Of a stretch of 64,000 nucleotides of DNA, positions 34,120-47,303 are shown piece after piece. Both the position numbers and the translations under genes were made by a program. Origin of the DNA: Euonymus europaeus. Taxonomy: Eukaryota > Streptophyta > Magnoliopsida > Celastrales > Celastraceae. The DNA lies in contig OY756967.1 in NCBI GenBank assembly GCA_963580455.1, forward strand, positions 21,932,022 through 21,996,021, written 5' to 3'. Position 1 is the stretch's first letter. Each line of letters opens with the position of its first letter. The notes under the pieces were generated by a model, which was given only the letters and a program-made list of their open reading frames with translations, was not told where the DNA came from and did no database searches.

Positions 34120-37100
34120 ATGCCAACCCCGAAGGAAAGTGCATCAAAGACTGCTGAGCCAGTAGACCCCGAAAAGCCAATTGAGTCTGATGAGAAGGTT
34201 GATTATGATGAAGAAAATGATTCAACGGATGAAGAGGTTGAGTATGAAGAAATAGAGGAAGAAGTGGAAGTTGAAGTGGAAGAAGCAGAAGAAGAGGAGG
34301 AAGAAATAGAGGAGGTGGAAGAAGTTGAAGAGGAAGATGGCCAATATGATGATGGAGCTAATGCTCAGAAAAGTATTCATGGTGATAAGCCAAAGGTTGA
34401 CAATGAGAGCCAAAAACATGTTGAGCTTCTTGCTCTTCCTCCTCATGGATCTGAAGTATATATTGGTGGTATTCCTCCCGACTGTTCTGAGGAGGAAGTG
34501 AAAGTTCTCTTTCAATCTATTGGGGAAGTTACAGAGGTAAGTTGTATTGAAATCTGCAGTAGTTGGTTTTTGTTTCTGAATGAATCTGATATTTTGTGAC
34601 TGCAGGTTCGAATTATGAAAGGCCAAAATTCAAGTGGGAACAAAGGCTTTGCATTTGTGACTCTAAGAAATGTGGAACTTGCCTCTAGAGCAATTGATGA
34701 GCTGAAAAACACTGAATTTAAGGTGACACGTCATTATTGTTAATATTTTTTTATGGCCTATTCTGCACATTAGCTGATGTTGCTGCTAGACTCCTATCAT
34801 TTTAAGGATGGTTCAAATTCGTATCTTATTTTTGAAGTAAACCATGAGACCTGATTGAGCTGCTTATTTTAAGTGCTAATTGCTGAAATATTTATATTAG
34901 ATTGGAATTTGTGAAGAATCTGAAACTTATGGTGTAATATTGTTAAATCCACACTCTTTTTTTTCTTCTTCCTCTCTGTATATATCCATATCAGGGCAGT
35001 AAAATTAGATGTTCTACTGCTCAAGCGAAGAACCGCTTGTTCATTGGTAATGTTCCTAGAAGCTGGGGAGAGGAAGATTTGAGAAAGGCTGTGACTGATG
35101 TTGGGCCTGGAGTTACTGCTGTGCAACTGGTGAAGGTTCGTGTGATTTCATGCATTTATTATGTAGTTAATGTATCCACTGTTGTATTCATCATCTATAT
35201 AAATATTATCACAGGATATGAAGAACTCCAGCAATAACCGTGGCTTCGCATTCATTGACTACTATAATCATGCATGTGCTGAATACTCAAGGCAGAAGAT
35301 GATTAACCCAAAATTTATGTTGGGCGATAATGTACCAACTATAAGCTGGGCTGACCGTAAAAACGCTGATTCTTCTGCTGCTTCTCAGGTTTTATTTATG
35401 CATTTGAATATTTATTGTTTTCTCTCATTTGATGATCAGTCACTGTCTTTTATTGTTGACATTAGTGGTGATACCGTGATAGTGTACCAGAAGAAAATTA
35501 TTTTCTTTCCAGACACTGTTCTATTTCATGTCTTGTGCTCAAGAAAATGAATTGATGTCATTGTCTTAAGAGTTAAAGACTGATTGGTAATTTGTGTAAC
35601 GTGCAACATTGTAAAGTCATATTTAGCTGAACATTATCAGCTTGTCTAATCGCCGCATTGGTTATTGCACTGCATTACAATGGAAAATTGGCTCCTTCAT
35701 ATCTCCGTCCCCTAAAACCCTATATATAAACATATATGAGATTTATCTAAAATGAGTTTGTTTCCTACAGGTTAAGGCAGTGTATGTGAAAAATTTGCCA
35801 AAGAATGTGACCCAAGATCAGTTGATGGAGCTGTTTGAACCCCATGGGAAAATCACAAAAGTGGTTCTTCCTCCGGCGAAGTCTGGGCATGAAAACAATA
35901 GAATTGGTTTTGTTCATTTTGCAGAGAGGTCTAGTACAATGAACGCACTGAACCACACTGAAAAATATGAGCTGGATGGTAATCCTTAGCTGCAGTGTGC
36001 ATGCATGTTTTTGTTTATCAAGCTAATAACTAGCCCTCTTTGTGAATGACGTGCACCCCATCCCCATGTATCTGAACTTTTCTGCTGTAAATAATCCTCT
36101 TTGTTTACAGTCTGCTAAAATCTCTGTACTTTTTAAAAAACAAATCCTAGTCACTTTTGTTCTTAGGAAGAGCCCCCTTTTTTTTGAATGGAATTTTTAT
36201 TTATTCAAAAGGTACGAAGGAGGTAGGACCAAGGTTACAAGTAGAACAAACACACTCAACAATAACAGAAACAGAAATTCTGCATTGTCAAAGCTTCTCT
36301 TGTTCTTTTTGTTCTATAAGCACCAAATAATAGCCATAGGAACCAATACATATTCTTAGAAAGAGCCGCTAAATTGGTTCACACTCTTGCATGTAAGCCT
36401 CCTCTTGGACCCCATAGGGCTGGGGCTTGGGAGCATCATGCACTACTTATGCTTACTGTTATGATTCAGGTCGAGTTTTGGAGTGTTCTCTTGCTAAGCA
36501 ACAGTCTGATCATAAATCTGTTGGAGGCTCAAATTTACAGCAGGCAGGTCTGCTTTCAAGTTATCCACCTCGTGTTGGTTACGGTATGGTTGGGAGTGCC
36601 TTCGGTGCTTTGGGAGTTGGTTATGGTGCTACAGGCTTCTCACAGGTGGGACGACATGCAAATGATTACTGCTTTTCCATTTCATTCTGTTTTTCATTCC
36701 TTCAAAGCAGCTGTGCGTATAATTGAGAAAAAAAAAGTAGCAAATGTGTTTTGTTTTATTGGCATGTGATTTCCTTTGTTGAGATTTTTTTTCTTTGTTC
36801 CTTTTTGTCGCGAACCCTCATCTTTTTTTCTTCTCTTTCTACGTTCTTGATAATGAACGGCTTATATTTGTGTGTTGTATAGTGATAAATGGTTTATGTG
36901 GTATGCATTAGAATCTTGCATCTGTCCAATTTTTTTGCATGCTGGGGTTTTGTACCATATAGTCTTACTGGAGTGAAAGAAGGATGAATTATCCGCCTAG
37001 TTTCACCTAAACTATGTTCAGATTAGATTCCAGAGCAGATATGTTAAAATGGTTTTCCCTACTCTTTTGTTTCTATAAACAGACAAAGGGTACTAGGTTT

Positions 37101-38627
37101 TTATTTTTATTTTAATTGTTGTTGCTTTCCAGTGCTTACTATTGAGTCTCTCTTTGTACTTCGCTTCATTTCTAAATTTCAACTGATGTCAGAGTATCAC
37201 ACCGTTTTTTTTGCAGCCCTTGATCTATGGAAGTGGATCAACACCTGCCAGCATGCCAATGATGCCGATGCTTCTTCCTGATGGCCGGATTGGATATGTT
37301 TTGTAAGCTTAACTGTCTTTGGCCTAAAATATATAACATTTTTAATTTTTTATCACCGTAATCATCTACTTCTATAAAGAATGGTCATGGAAATCTGCTG
37401 TGTTCTCCCTTTTTGGTTTATTTCGCGTGAATATATTTTTTTTTTATATGCTGTATCGATTATTATCTTCTTTGGGGAGCCTTGGGCAGTCATGTCGAGT
37501 TTTACCATTGCTATATGATCAGTTGAGTAACAAGCTGAGATAGCGACTTGCTGACTTGCAACGTAGACCTGTTTTGCTTATAGATTTTCTCAGTAGTCCT
37601 ATTGTTTTGTGAGATTTTAATTGAAGTTGATATTGTAATTGAATAGTGAAAACTTTGGGCTCACCTTAAGTTTGCCTTCTGTGATTGGTTTTACTTAATG
37701 CTCCATTTGTTTCACGGAAAACCTGACAAGAAAAATATTTTTCCATTTTTTGGTGTTTGTTATCAGTAAATTGTGATAATCAGAGGATTTTTTTTGAAAG
37801 TCAAGTAAAAGAATATATCAAAAGGTGGAAAACGAAACATCCCATTTAAAAATCCTGTAGTTGTTTTTCGCTCTCTCATATTCGGAATCTGGACTACCTA
37901 TTTCGTCTCTGTTAAATTTTGTGATTTTGATGAAATTAATAATGACATCATCCATTCAATCATTGACCAGATTGTGTAAAAAAATAGAACCCATTGAATT
38001 TTGAAACTCACAGCCCGTGACTCTGGGTGTTTTATTTATTAAAAGTACGTTTTATCATTTATGAGTTTTTTTTCCACAAATTCTGATTATTTTATGTAGG
38101 TATATATATAAATAAAAATATATGTGTCTGATCTGTATATGCATATTATTTTACAAATTCTGATTGAATTTTTTTCCCTTGTAACAAACAGCGAAATTTT
38201 TTTTTTTGAGTTTTCACTTGGAGTTGATCTGCTAAGTAGATGGGACAAGACTTGCTAAAATTTATAATCTGTTCTTGTAGATTTAAACCATAACTTGTTG
38301 CAGGCTGAAGTATATAGAGTTTTGTTTGAACTATAAGTTGGCACCTCGGTGCGCCATTATGCCTGGAATAGACCGTCGGAACAGCCTCAGTATCACACTT
38401 TCAAAATTAAGAAAAACAAGTTAATGCACAACACTCTGTAAATGCTTCTAACGATTTTATTCTTCTCTATGTATAGGCAACAGCCTGGAGCACAGCTACT
38501 CTCTCCTCCTTTGCATCAGAGAAATAATCGCAGAAGCGGCGATGTGGGTGCAAGTAATTTTGGGAGTTCAAGCCGGGGGAAGAGAAGCGGCAATGATAGC
38601 CAGGACAGGAGGTATAGGCCCTATTAA
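34120..38627 (+). CDS. hnRNP Q/R-type protein with three RRMs (LIF2-like), 8 coding exons
   Basis: Exons 34120-34536, 34606-34722, 34995-35135, 35215-35388, 35771-35978, 36470-36645, 37217-37302 and 38477-38627 join to 1470 bp, 489 residues, all GT-AG. The N-terminus is a long acidic region (about 20-85, Glu/Val-rich). RRM1 covers about 112-187 (VYIGGIPPDC; RNP1 GNKGFAFVTL), RRM2 about 191-272 (RLFIGNVPRSW; RNP1 NRGFAFIDY) and RRM3 about 286-365 (VYVKNLPKNVT; RIGFVHF). A Gly/Tyr/Pro-rich region and an Arg/Gly/Ser tail ending RRYRPY follow. The layout matches plant LIF2 and LIF2-like nuclear proteins, which in Arabidopsis bind the Polycomb partner LHP1. The start is the first ATG giving the acidic head. 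Its promoter region is duplicated in inverted form 6-8 kb upstream. Confidence 0.94.
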
Positions 38628-39088
38628 TTTGTTGAATATTTATAATGGGGAGAATGTATACATTCCTCTTGAATGTTGTATGTTACTGAAGCTTCTGAAA
38701 GTATCCGAGATTCTTTTTTTAGGTTCATTTATCATAACTATTCAATCACTTTCTCGATTTGTTATTTATCTAGAAATCATTAAGCTTTGATCCCTTCTCT
38801 ACTTTTTTGAAGTAATCCATTCGTGAAACAAATTGCCGACTTTATTGGTAGTAATTGTCTACCGCTTTGATTCTTTACATATGTTGATGGCCCTGCAAGT
38901 CCGACCTCTAGGCGGACGAAAGATCCAAAAATGGGCGAACATGAAGAAACACAATGAAAAAATTATATTGTTTTCCATGGAAACAAATCGGAAAGGTATG
39001 CTTATGTGTCAGAAAGGCCTCTTTGTGGACTAAAATGTTAGCCTCCGGCAACTACTCTGACAGCGCTGCCGTATCTGCTACCACCTTT
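38628..39088. other. 3' flank of the RRM gene
   Basis: Likely 3' UTR and flank; short frames here are not convincing. Confidence 0.4.
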
Positions 39089-39462
39089 CAGGGGCGGCTC
39101 TAGGGGCCTCCCCAATTAGATGGTCTCATATTCAAAATTTAAATATTATATTATTATGCTTAATTTATATATTTAATATAATAAAATTAATTGACTCAAG
39201 TGATCAACTAAATTATTAAAATGGAGTCCAATTGAGTCACCAAGTCCATCTCATGTCTCATTGACCATTCAACCCAAGTGATGTCCATTTGAAGATCTTT
39301 TGAAATATGGGAATGATTCTGATATTGATGCACTTGAATTATTTTTTGAATTGCAATGATTGAGAAAATCATTACCCGAGATGTTAACCAAACCAATTGA
39401 AGTGTTGGAGTATATTAAAAATTTGTATCTTTCTTTTCCTAATGCTTGGGTAGTTTATAGGA

Positions 39463-40161
39463 GAGTTTTTCTCTGGGACGGACCCAAGTTACGGACCAAT
39501 TTTACGGACTTTTATTACTGTCCGTTAGATCTATTCAGCGGGCCAAATCTACTTCGATATTTATTACACACAAAATCTTCCTCCTTCCTCCTCCGTCTGC
39601 AAGTCTGTCTCCCCCCTCTCAATCCACGACATCGGCATCTTTTGTCTCCTCCGACTCTGTCACTACATACGTATCATTGAAATATATGAGTTCAGCCATG
39701 GCTGTGTATTTGTTGTGAGAAATTGGGTCTATTGTGTGTGTAGCAACTCTGCAAAATCCATGGCCAGATCTACGACCTCTATGGCGCGGAGGCTCTGGGA
39801 GGAGAAGGGAGGGGCAATCTCGGAGTCATAATAATTGGGAGTTAAAGAAGGCGCCTCCAGTTGAGAATGTACTGTCATGTAGCTTGGAGGAACTGTACAA
39901 AGGTGTGAAGACTCAACTCCTCATCACTGCAATGAATTATGTTGGGCACTTCGATGTTGAATTTTATCGAGACTTGAACTCCTCATGGATGAAAAAGAGG
40001 GGTCACATCAAAGAGGAGACAAGGAAGAGCAGCGCGTTCAAGAGAAGACAAAAGCAAGACCTAGGAGGAAGACACCCGCACATCCGTTAGATTAATCTAA
40101 CAGTCAATAACAAAGTCCGTACTTTAAATCCGTAAATTAAGCCCGCAGGAGAGAAATCCTG
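39463..40161 (+). mobile_element. Mutator-like element (Pack-MULE candidate) nested in the hAT transposase
   Basis: Flanked by a direct repeat GTTTATAGGA (39453-39462 and 40162-40171); 9 of these 10 bases would be the Mutator-type duplication. Ends are imperfectly inverted: TTTCTCT and TTACGGA blocks follow the left end and appear inverted before the right end. Excising it restores the hAT reading VYRIILTILVTIATVERS, which confirms the borders. It contains a captured gene fragment, listed separately. Confidence 0.8.
39734..40090 (+). pseudogene. Captured DnaJ (HSP40, subfamily B-like) gene fragment
   Basis: A 119-codon open frame on the plus strand contains KKAPPVENVLSCSLEELYKG (about 39847-39906). 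This closely resembles the start of the C-terminal substrate-binding region of class II DnaJ proteins (typically RKA.PIENKLPCSLEELYKG). Sequence before and after it is not DnaJ-like, so only one exon-sized fragment was taken up. The J domain is absent. Lying inside a Mutator-type element it fits a Pack-MULE capture; expression is unknown. Confidence 0.65.
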
Positions 40162-40438
40162 GTTTATAGGATAATATTGACTATACTAGTTACAATAGCT
40201 ACTGTCGAAAGAAGTTTCTCAAAGTTGAAGTTAATAAAGAACCATCTATGATCAATTATGTCACAAGATAGATTGAAGGTTTGACAATGTTATATATTGA
40301 GAAAAAAATGACGGCTAAACTTGATTATAACGATTTAATTGATTGGAGTTACTAATTTTTTGTATCTCGTTTTTTAAACTTGCATAGGGTCTTTTTTTTT
40401 ATTTGCATAGGGCCTCCAAAATGCTGAAACGAGCCCTG

Positions 40439-42009
40439 CCACCTTTCTCCATCTCTCTTGCGGGCGCACGACTTCTAACTTTCTTGTTTGCAAAGGTACG
40501 AAGGTAGACTTGGGCCAAATTAGGCTTTTGGACTTCTAACCATTTTATTTATACCCACTTTTGTGCTTTGATTTTCATATGTTTTCGTCTATTTTGGGAT
40601 GGAATGAATACATTTTCTATGATATTCTTTGGTGTTTTGACTTTCAAGAAATATGCTCAAAGTGATGCAAAATCAGTGGAAAATAGATGTTTGATGCAGA
40701 AGAAGCGTTGGTGCGCTCCAACATGCCAAAATGGTCATTCTGGATCAAGGAGTTTCATACTTGCCGACATGCTCCAGTATCTAAAATCGCACCAGCATCA
40801 CTGAGCGAACATTGATTAAATATATCAACTCTGTCTTTCTTGTAACTTACTAACGATAGTAAGTGGTAAATCTTTAGGGTTGGAACAAGTCAAAAAGTGG
40901 TATAAAGATATATAAGAGAAGGTGCAGCCACCATTTTGAGGATATACACGTTGAACACAAAGAGGAGCTTTGAAGGAAACCCAAAGAGAAGATCTTTCAA
41001 GGAATCATCCAAGCACCCATTCCATCTATTTGAGGGGTTCTTCTAATCTAGTTTTTGATTCTTACTAGTTTATGCTTCTTGTTTTTGAACATGAGTTGTA
41101 ACTAATTTTTTTTAATGGGATTTTGATGTAACCTATCTTGAGGATTATGAGTTAATGATTATTGGTATGCAAATTCAGTTCATGATTCTTGTCTCTAATA
41201 TCTATCCTTATAAGTTTGTTGTGTGTTTAAATGTTTGATCATCATTTTAGTATGCATATAAACTAACCTAGCTAAGACTATAGAACGATTTGAATTCACA
41301 TGTCTTAGTGGACTTGAGATTGAGGAAATTAATTATCGAAGCTGAGATAAGGGATTAGATGATTAATTGGTTTTCATAGTTCTTTAGAACTTAATGAGTC
41401 ATCAGTCTTGTATTAACAACTGCGACCGAACATGATTAATCATTGATAGTGATACGTGTTGACACCGCGACCGAACGAACCAACATATTTGAGAAATGAA
41501 TCAACCCTTGAATTGGAATTGAATATGTATGCTTGATAATTAGTACTTATAATTTGATTGTGTGGTGAAATTATTATCTCAATATTCACTTCCATTATTT
41601 AAAATTCAAAATTGTTAAATTTTATTTTAATTGGTAAGTTAAATAAATCAATTGAATTTTATTTGTCCTCATAGGATTCGACCTCATATTTACATTCCTT
41701 ATATGAGACATTTAATTCATACACTTGTGAGATTTAACAATCATGGGCCATCCAACTTAAAACTGAAAAGCCCAACATACAGTGGCTTGAACTGAAATAA
41801 AATTTTCATTGTATTTTTATGAAACCGCTTTTTTGAATTCCAGGTGGACGATCTCAGGCTTTATCCATCTGATGACAAATAATTCTAGATACGGAAAACG
41901 GTCACATCTCCTACGGGTTCCGCAAGAAATAAGCAACTACAATGATTACCAACTTAATTATCCAACAATTTCATTTTTAAATTTCATTTTTATTATATAA
42001 AAAATAATT
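40439..42009. other. Intergenic, LTR-retrotransposon-like remnant likely
   Basis: No gene recognised. From about 40550 to 41740 the text is of a kind seen in LTR or leader regions of plant retrotransposons (TGTAACCTATCTTGAGGATTATGAG, GCGACCGAAC repeated at 41424 and 41469, CATAGGATTCGACCTCATAT near 41672). Neither gag-pol nor a second LTR was found. Confidence 0.4.
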
Positions 42010-42290
42010 TTAAATATTTATTTATATCACAAAAATATATATTTTAATACAATCGAATCAACAAAACACATCTCTCAATATAATTTCATTAGTCGCACCA
42101 CTAATTTTCCATTTCTCTATATTTTTTCCGTTAAAATTAATTATGTGTCTCACATCTACCAAATAGTCAAGCCACATATTCATTTCAAATCAACAAAATA
42201 CATATTCAATACAGTTCATCGATAGAACATATTTATTAATACAATCACATCAATAATTAATGACTCATTAATTATGAATAATTGTGATTG
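42010..42290. repeat. MITE family B copy just upstream of the EF-hand gene
   Basis: Contains TTTTAATACAATCGAATCAA, CAACAAAACACATCTCTCAA and AATAGTCAAGCCACATATTC, in the same order as the copy at 27825-28180. It ends about 100 bp before the EF-hand ATG, so it lies in that promoter. Confidence 0.6.
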
Positions 42291-42397
42291 GCCTAATGAT
42301 ATTTGACTTCGGATTCACCCAGCTACAGCCTACAAAAGCCCACCGAATCACGAGTCCTAGATACTTCGCTTTCTTCTCCTTTGAACTTTGAACATCA

Positions 42398-44681
42398 ATG
42401 GGTTCGTCTGGTAGCTACAGCTCCCATAGTTCCTACGTGCCCTCTGCACCAGCTATACCGGAGTCCTACGCGCAAGAGGACTACCGATACCCTCAACGAC
42501 ATGGCGCTTCCCCTCCAAGTACAAGCCTTTATGGTCAGCAGGGACCGCGGCCTCATCCTGTGCCAAGTCATGTTTATGGTGGGTACTCTTCTTTCCCGCC
42601 AGGGACACACCCAGATGTGATTCGAAGCTTTCAATCCGTGGACAGGGATGGGAGTGGATATATTGATGAGAAGGAGTTGCAGCAGGCTCTCTCTTCTCAG
42701 TATCAGAGGTTTAGCCTCAGGACTATTAGGTTGCTTATGTTTCTCTTCAAGAATCCCAGTGATCCTCTTCGGATTGGTAAGCTTTTTGCTCCTGTATCTA
42801 AACCAAATTTAGGAGATTGAACCACCATAGTTTCCTCGATTACTTCTCATTTGCTTTCTACTTAGTTCTTTTTTTATTATAATCAAAATTCGACATCTTT
42901 TTATAGTTGGTCTCACACAAACTTCTTCAAATCTAATGTTTATTTTATTGGGAGAATGTGTATGTATGTCTTGACGACTGCCAATGGCTTTCTGCTGTAT
43001 ATGTGTGTGTGTGTATATAATTTTTTCCTCGTGTTTATTTGCTTAGTTGACCACATAACTTAGATGGTAACGTTTTGCTTTCACGCTTTTTACTAAAAAA
43101 ATGTAATGTCTTATGCAAACAGGACCCAGGGAGTTTGCTGCACTTTGGAGTTGTCTTGGTGAATGGCGTGTAAGTAATCTTATCATTTTTGTTCTTCTCA
43201 AGAAACCAGTTTATTTCCCCTTCAATTTATACATTTCCTTTCTAGATCATTTCCAAGCGTAGCATTTTGTATGATGAAAGAATTAGTGGATAGTAGCATG
43301 CTGGTGGTGTACAATTGTCACTGTGTTTTATGCTTAACTACCTTCAATTCCATAGGAGCAAACCTGTTAAATATGGCTCATATATTGAGGGGCTAGTTGT
43401 AAGGGTTATTTTGGCACTAGGGATATATAAAAACATATGCAATCCTACTTTCATCATTAGTGGATTACTTGAGCCATTGACGGTGGACGTCGGCACACCT
43501 TGCCGAACCACTATAATTCTCTGTGCCGTTTCCTTTATTGTTCTTTGATTATTGTTGTTTTTGTCTCTAATATGCACAACAAAACTGTTTAAGCATCTTG
43601 GGATGGAAAGATTGCAGTTGAAGTAAGATACTAGGTTGCTGCGTTTTATATCAGATGGATTTCGGAAAGAGTAGGTATTTAACATAACTTGATGAGGCCT
43701 GTGCTCTGCAAAGTGGGAGGTGAACAACGTAATGCGTATCAAGGACTCTTTTGTTATATGATTGAAGTTTCTAGATACTCCTCCAAACCTGTCACTCATC
43801 ATATTTATAAATCTTGGCTCAACAAGCTCATGTTATGTTGGATGATAGATTATTTAATATATGGCTCTTGAGTGATGAATGTTATGAATCTGCAATTTGC
43901 AGGCCATATTTCAGAGATTCGATAAAGACAGGAGTGGGAAAATTGATATGTTGGAACTGAGAGATGCTTTCTATAGTCTTGGTTATGCAATTCCATCATC
44001 CATACTTCAGGTTTTGATTTCGAAGTATGATGATGGGAGTGGAAGGAGCATTGAACTCGATTTCGACAGTTTCTTAGAGTAAGGCTTTAAATCTAGAACT
44101 ATCATTTATAATCTCTCAGTTCTCTATATACTCGTACCATCTAAATACAATGATTCATTGGTTATCTGTCTAATATTTTCTTTTGGTTGGTATGCAGATG
44201 TGGGATGATTATAAAGGTGAGTCACTTGAATTACCCAGTGGATTCCAAAATGTTCAAAATCATCACAGCCATTTACTGTGTTTTTGCCGTTCTTAGAACC
44301 CGTTGACAGAAGTACATGAAGGAATTCTTGGCTTAAAACTATTATTACTAGTAGTAGTGGTTGAATTTGAATTTTCACTGAACATCTGCTTTTCCTTGTT
44401 CATCCTGAACTTGATTTTTTACAGAGAACCATTCTTTCATTCTCTGAATTTCTGCTGTTACATCTTCATTTTTGGTGGAATTGAATATTTGTAACTCAAT
44501 GAGATACTTGAGCTCTGCAACATCATTTTTTTTAATGTTTCTGACATAAACATTTGGAATCTGATTTCAGGGTTTGACCGAAAAGTTTAAGGAGAAGGAT
44601 ACGCGACGTACTGGTTTCGCAACGCTTACTTATGATTCTTTCATGTCAATGGTGATTCCATTTCTTGTAGCATATGATTAA
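42398..44681 (+). CDS. Penta-EF-hand calcium-binding protein (CML49/50-type), 5 exons
   Basis: Exons 42398-42776, 43123-43169, 43903-44078, 44198-44216 and 44571-44681 join to 732 bp, 243 residues, GT-AG throughout, including a 19-bp micro-exon encoding CGMIIK. A Tyr/Ser/Pro-rich N-terminus (1-70) is followed by EF-hand 1 with all ligands (D82, D84, S86, Y88, E93 in DRDGSGYIDEKE), a degenerate second site, EF-hand 3 (D149, D151, S153, K155, E160 in DKDRSGKIDMLE) and degenerate later hands, ending MVIPFLVAYD. This is the penta-EF-hand layout related to animal ALG-2/PDCD6. The function is calcium-dependent protein binding at membranes; the specific role is unknown. ATG at 42398. Confidence 0.93.
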
Positions 44682-46917
44682 TTTGTCACAAGACTTAGTT
44701 GTTTGATTTCTTATTTTTTGTTCTTTGAAGTATCTGAAAGTGTGACCAAGCTGTAGTATTTATATACAGAGGTGTATATTGATACTTATTAATCCACGCA
44801 TGGCAATCGATCGCTTATTTTTCACAGTAAAATCCGAGCTTTGCTGTTGGGAGTAACATTCTGCACATGTTGCTTTTTACAACAATGCCTTGCTTGTCAC
44901 CCTGCACATGCATATGTAGGAATAGTTCAATATTCAATATCACAATGTCAAAGAAACAAACAGAGAACTCTGTATAATCTTCTGTTCAAACTTCAAAGTC
45001 AGATTACCAGCGATTGATGTGAGCACTGGTGCACTTTGAGAAAGCAAAATTGGCCATAACCATTTCAATTGGTATTGTACTGCACGTTTGTTTTGTTGAA
45101 GTCATGACTCGTGACCATCGTAAAATTCATAATTAGGGAAAGTAGAGTTACTGAATCCAACCCGGCCCAGCGGTCGATCCGTTGGGCTTGGAGGTTGAAC
45201 TCTCAAATCGTGGGACCCTTCGAGTTTGGAGGGTCAATGCTAAACCTATGTAATTTACTTATTTATTAATTTTAAAAAATAAAAAATATAATTGTGGGTT
45301 AGTAAATACAAACATCTTTTATAGTAAAATAATAAAATAAGACATCTGTTATGGTATTTGACCATTTGACAATGTGTATGAAACTATGAATTAGAGACTT
45401 AAGTATCATAGACTTATAATGTTATTTATGATTTATAGTTTTATACATATGTTATTATTATTTATAATAAAATAAATTATTTAAATAAAATGTGTGGTTC
45501 AATTTTTGACCCTTCGAATTAATTGATTTGATTCAACCTTTAAAATTTATTGTCACGGAACTGATTGAACCTTTAAAATTCATTGTCACGGATCGCATAG
45601 CGGGCCAGGTTAAATAACACCGAGTGAAAATAACACCGAGTGAAAAGTATTGTTGTTTATTTTTGACTAGTTTTATGATAGAAAGGAAATGTTCAGTTTG
45701 GCAAGTAGTCAAATTGAAGTGGGCATCTTTGTGCAAATTGCATTGTCAATCTTGTCGTCCCATGGGCACCACTGCTGATGTAAAAGCAATACAATACAAG
45801 GGTCCATGATGTTGAAACTCGAAACCCACCAGCCATCAGCCATCATTTCATGTAAAACATGAGCTGATGCAAAAGAATACAAGGGTCCATGATGTCGAAA
45901 CTTGAAACCCACCAGTCATCATTTCATGTAAAACATGAGTGAAATGTGAAAAAAAAGTTGCTAAAACAAGCAAAAAAGCCCCATTAGTGGCATAAGAATG
46001 GGCAGTCCAGTCAAATTTGATTTCAAGGGACATCATAGTTGCTTGCACCATATGCTGTCAATTGATGTAAACTTGAAAATTACTTTAACATGACTCCAAC
46101 AGAGGCTGATGCAGCAAATTCTCTTTGGAGAAAAGAGACAAAATGATGCAAAGAAAGAGACAAAAAGTGGTGAGGTTTCAATTCTGGAAGAGTTTGGCAG
46201 CAAAAAGAAAAGGTGTGAAAATAAATGCTCTGCTGAAATCCTGAAAGAGATGCAAAAAAATGACTTCTTTTCATGAAAGAAGCAAATCTGGACTTTTGTG
46301 TAGCTCAAGAGTCAAGACAGGGAGGATTCATGAACACAAAAAGGCAGATTCATTTTCATGATCGCAAGAGGAGATGAGGAGGATAGACAGAGACCCATTG
46401 CCATTTCTTTAATTGAGATATTGTTTGTGAAGTCTAAGATTACAGTCACATTCACTTTCTTTGGTGTAAAATTCAGAAACAAGTATCTCTCAAGCTTCCC
46501 ACTTGTTCTAATTTCTAAAGTCGGCAATATTTGAGAGACTTTATACCACAGATACTGTGAGAAAACATTAGCAGCAGCAAAGGAATCCCAACCCGTGAGC
46601 ACTTGATTTATAGACTATTCTAAGGATTCTTAATCATACAGTGATTCAATGCAACTTGTATGAACAACTACTAGCCAGTTCATACCAAGTAGAAGCAAAA
46701 AAATATCATATTTCTAAAACCTACCCAAGATATTATCCAAAAAAAATAAGAAAAATGAGATTACTGATTTGACTTTATTGATCATATTCATTGTGTTTGG
46801 TGAAGGGCAACAAATGGAGTTCCAAGAATGTAATCACCAAGTTCTGGAGTCACAAAAAGTATAGCTCTTATTAATTTATTGCCAAGACAGTACAAAGAAT
46901 AGTATACATATCTCACC
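44682..46917. other. Intergenic between EF-hand gene and GH17 gene
   Basis: No gene recognised. Contains the 3' flank of the EF-hand gene, a short repeat at 45533-45600 (two copies of GAACC/CAACCTTTAAAATT.ATTGTCACGGA), and the 83-bp tandem duplication at about 45788-45950. Purine-rich stretches at 46080-46400 have no convincing frame. Confidence 0.5.
45788..45950. repeat. 83-bp tandem duplication
   Basis: GGGTCCATGATGT.GAAACT.GAAACCCACCAG and CATCATTTCATGTAAAACATGAG occur twice with period 83 (GGG at 45800 and 45883). The first unit has an extra CCATCAG. Confidence 0.85.
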
Positions 46918-47263
46918 TAAACCAACTACTCTTGCATATACAAAATCTATGGTCCTCAGGGTTTTCCTCTTGACCTCCAACTCCCTCCATTGATGAATTC
47001 CCAATCTCTCAGGCACAAATTAAGTATGCTATAACAATGATCAAATAACTGAAGACAGACATAGCCTGCAGAACAATTCAATATGCAAGCTAAACCAACT
47101 ACTCTTGCATATACAAAATCTATGGTCCTCAGGGTTTTCCTCTTGACCTCCAACTCCCTCCATTGATGAATTCCCAATCTCTCAGGCACAAATTAAGTAT
47201 GCTATAACAATGATCAAATAACTGAAGACAGACATAGCCTGCAGAACAATTCAATATGCAAGA
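46918..47263. repeat. 173-bp tandem duplication downstream of the GH17 gene
   Basis: Units 46918-47090 and 47091-47263 look identical or nearly so over their whole length (TAAACCAACTACTCTTGCAT ... CAATTCAATATGCAAG). They end about 40 bp below the GH17 stop codon and therefore probably lie in its 3' UTR. The near identity points to a recent duplication or an assembly artefact. Confidence 0.9.
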
Positions 47264-47303
47264 AAAGAGTATCAGAAAACACTGCTTCACTGATCTATAT
47301 AAA

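Larger units (their letters stand above)
39089..40438 (+). mobile_element. hAT element with decayed transposase and perfect 8-bp target duplication
   Basis: Flanked by CCACCTTT at 39081-39088 and 40439-40446. The left end is CAGGGGCGGCTC and the right end CGAGCCCTG. Coding remains of a hAT transposase C-terminus are visible on the plus strand: LSFPNAWVVYR (about 39428-39461) continues after a nested insertion as VTIATVERSFSKLKLIKNHL (about 40189-40250), the hAT dimerisation motif. Stops and indels make it non-functional. A second element (39463-40161) interrupts the transposase between VYR and the following ILT residues. Confidence 0.88.

Noticed and set aside
39081..40446. A functional hAT transposase gene
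   Set aside because: Only the dimerisation end is visible, with stops, indels and a nested insertion.
40820..41745. Autonomous LTR retrotransposon
   Set aside because: Only leader- or LTR-like text; no gag, pol or second LTR within reach.
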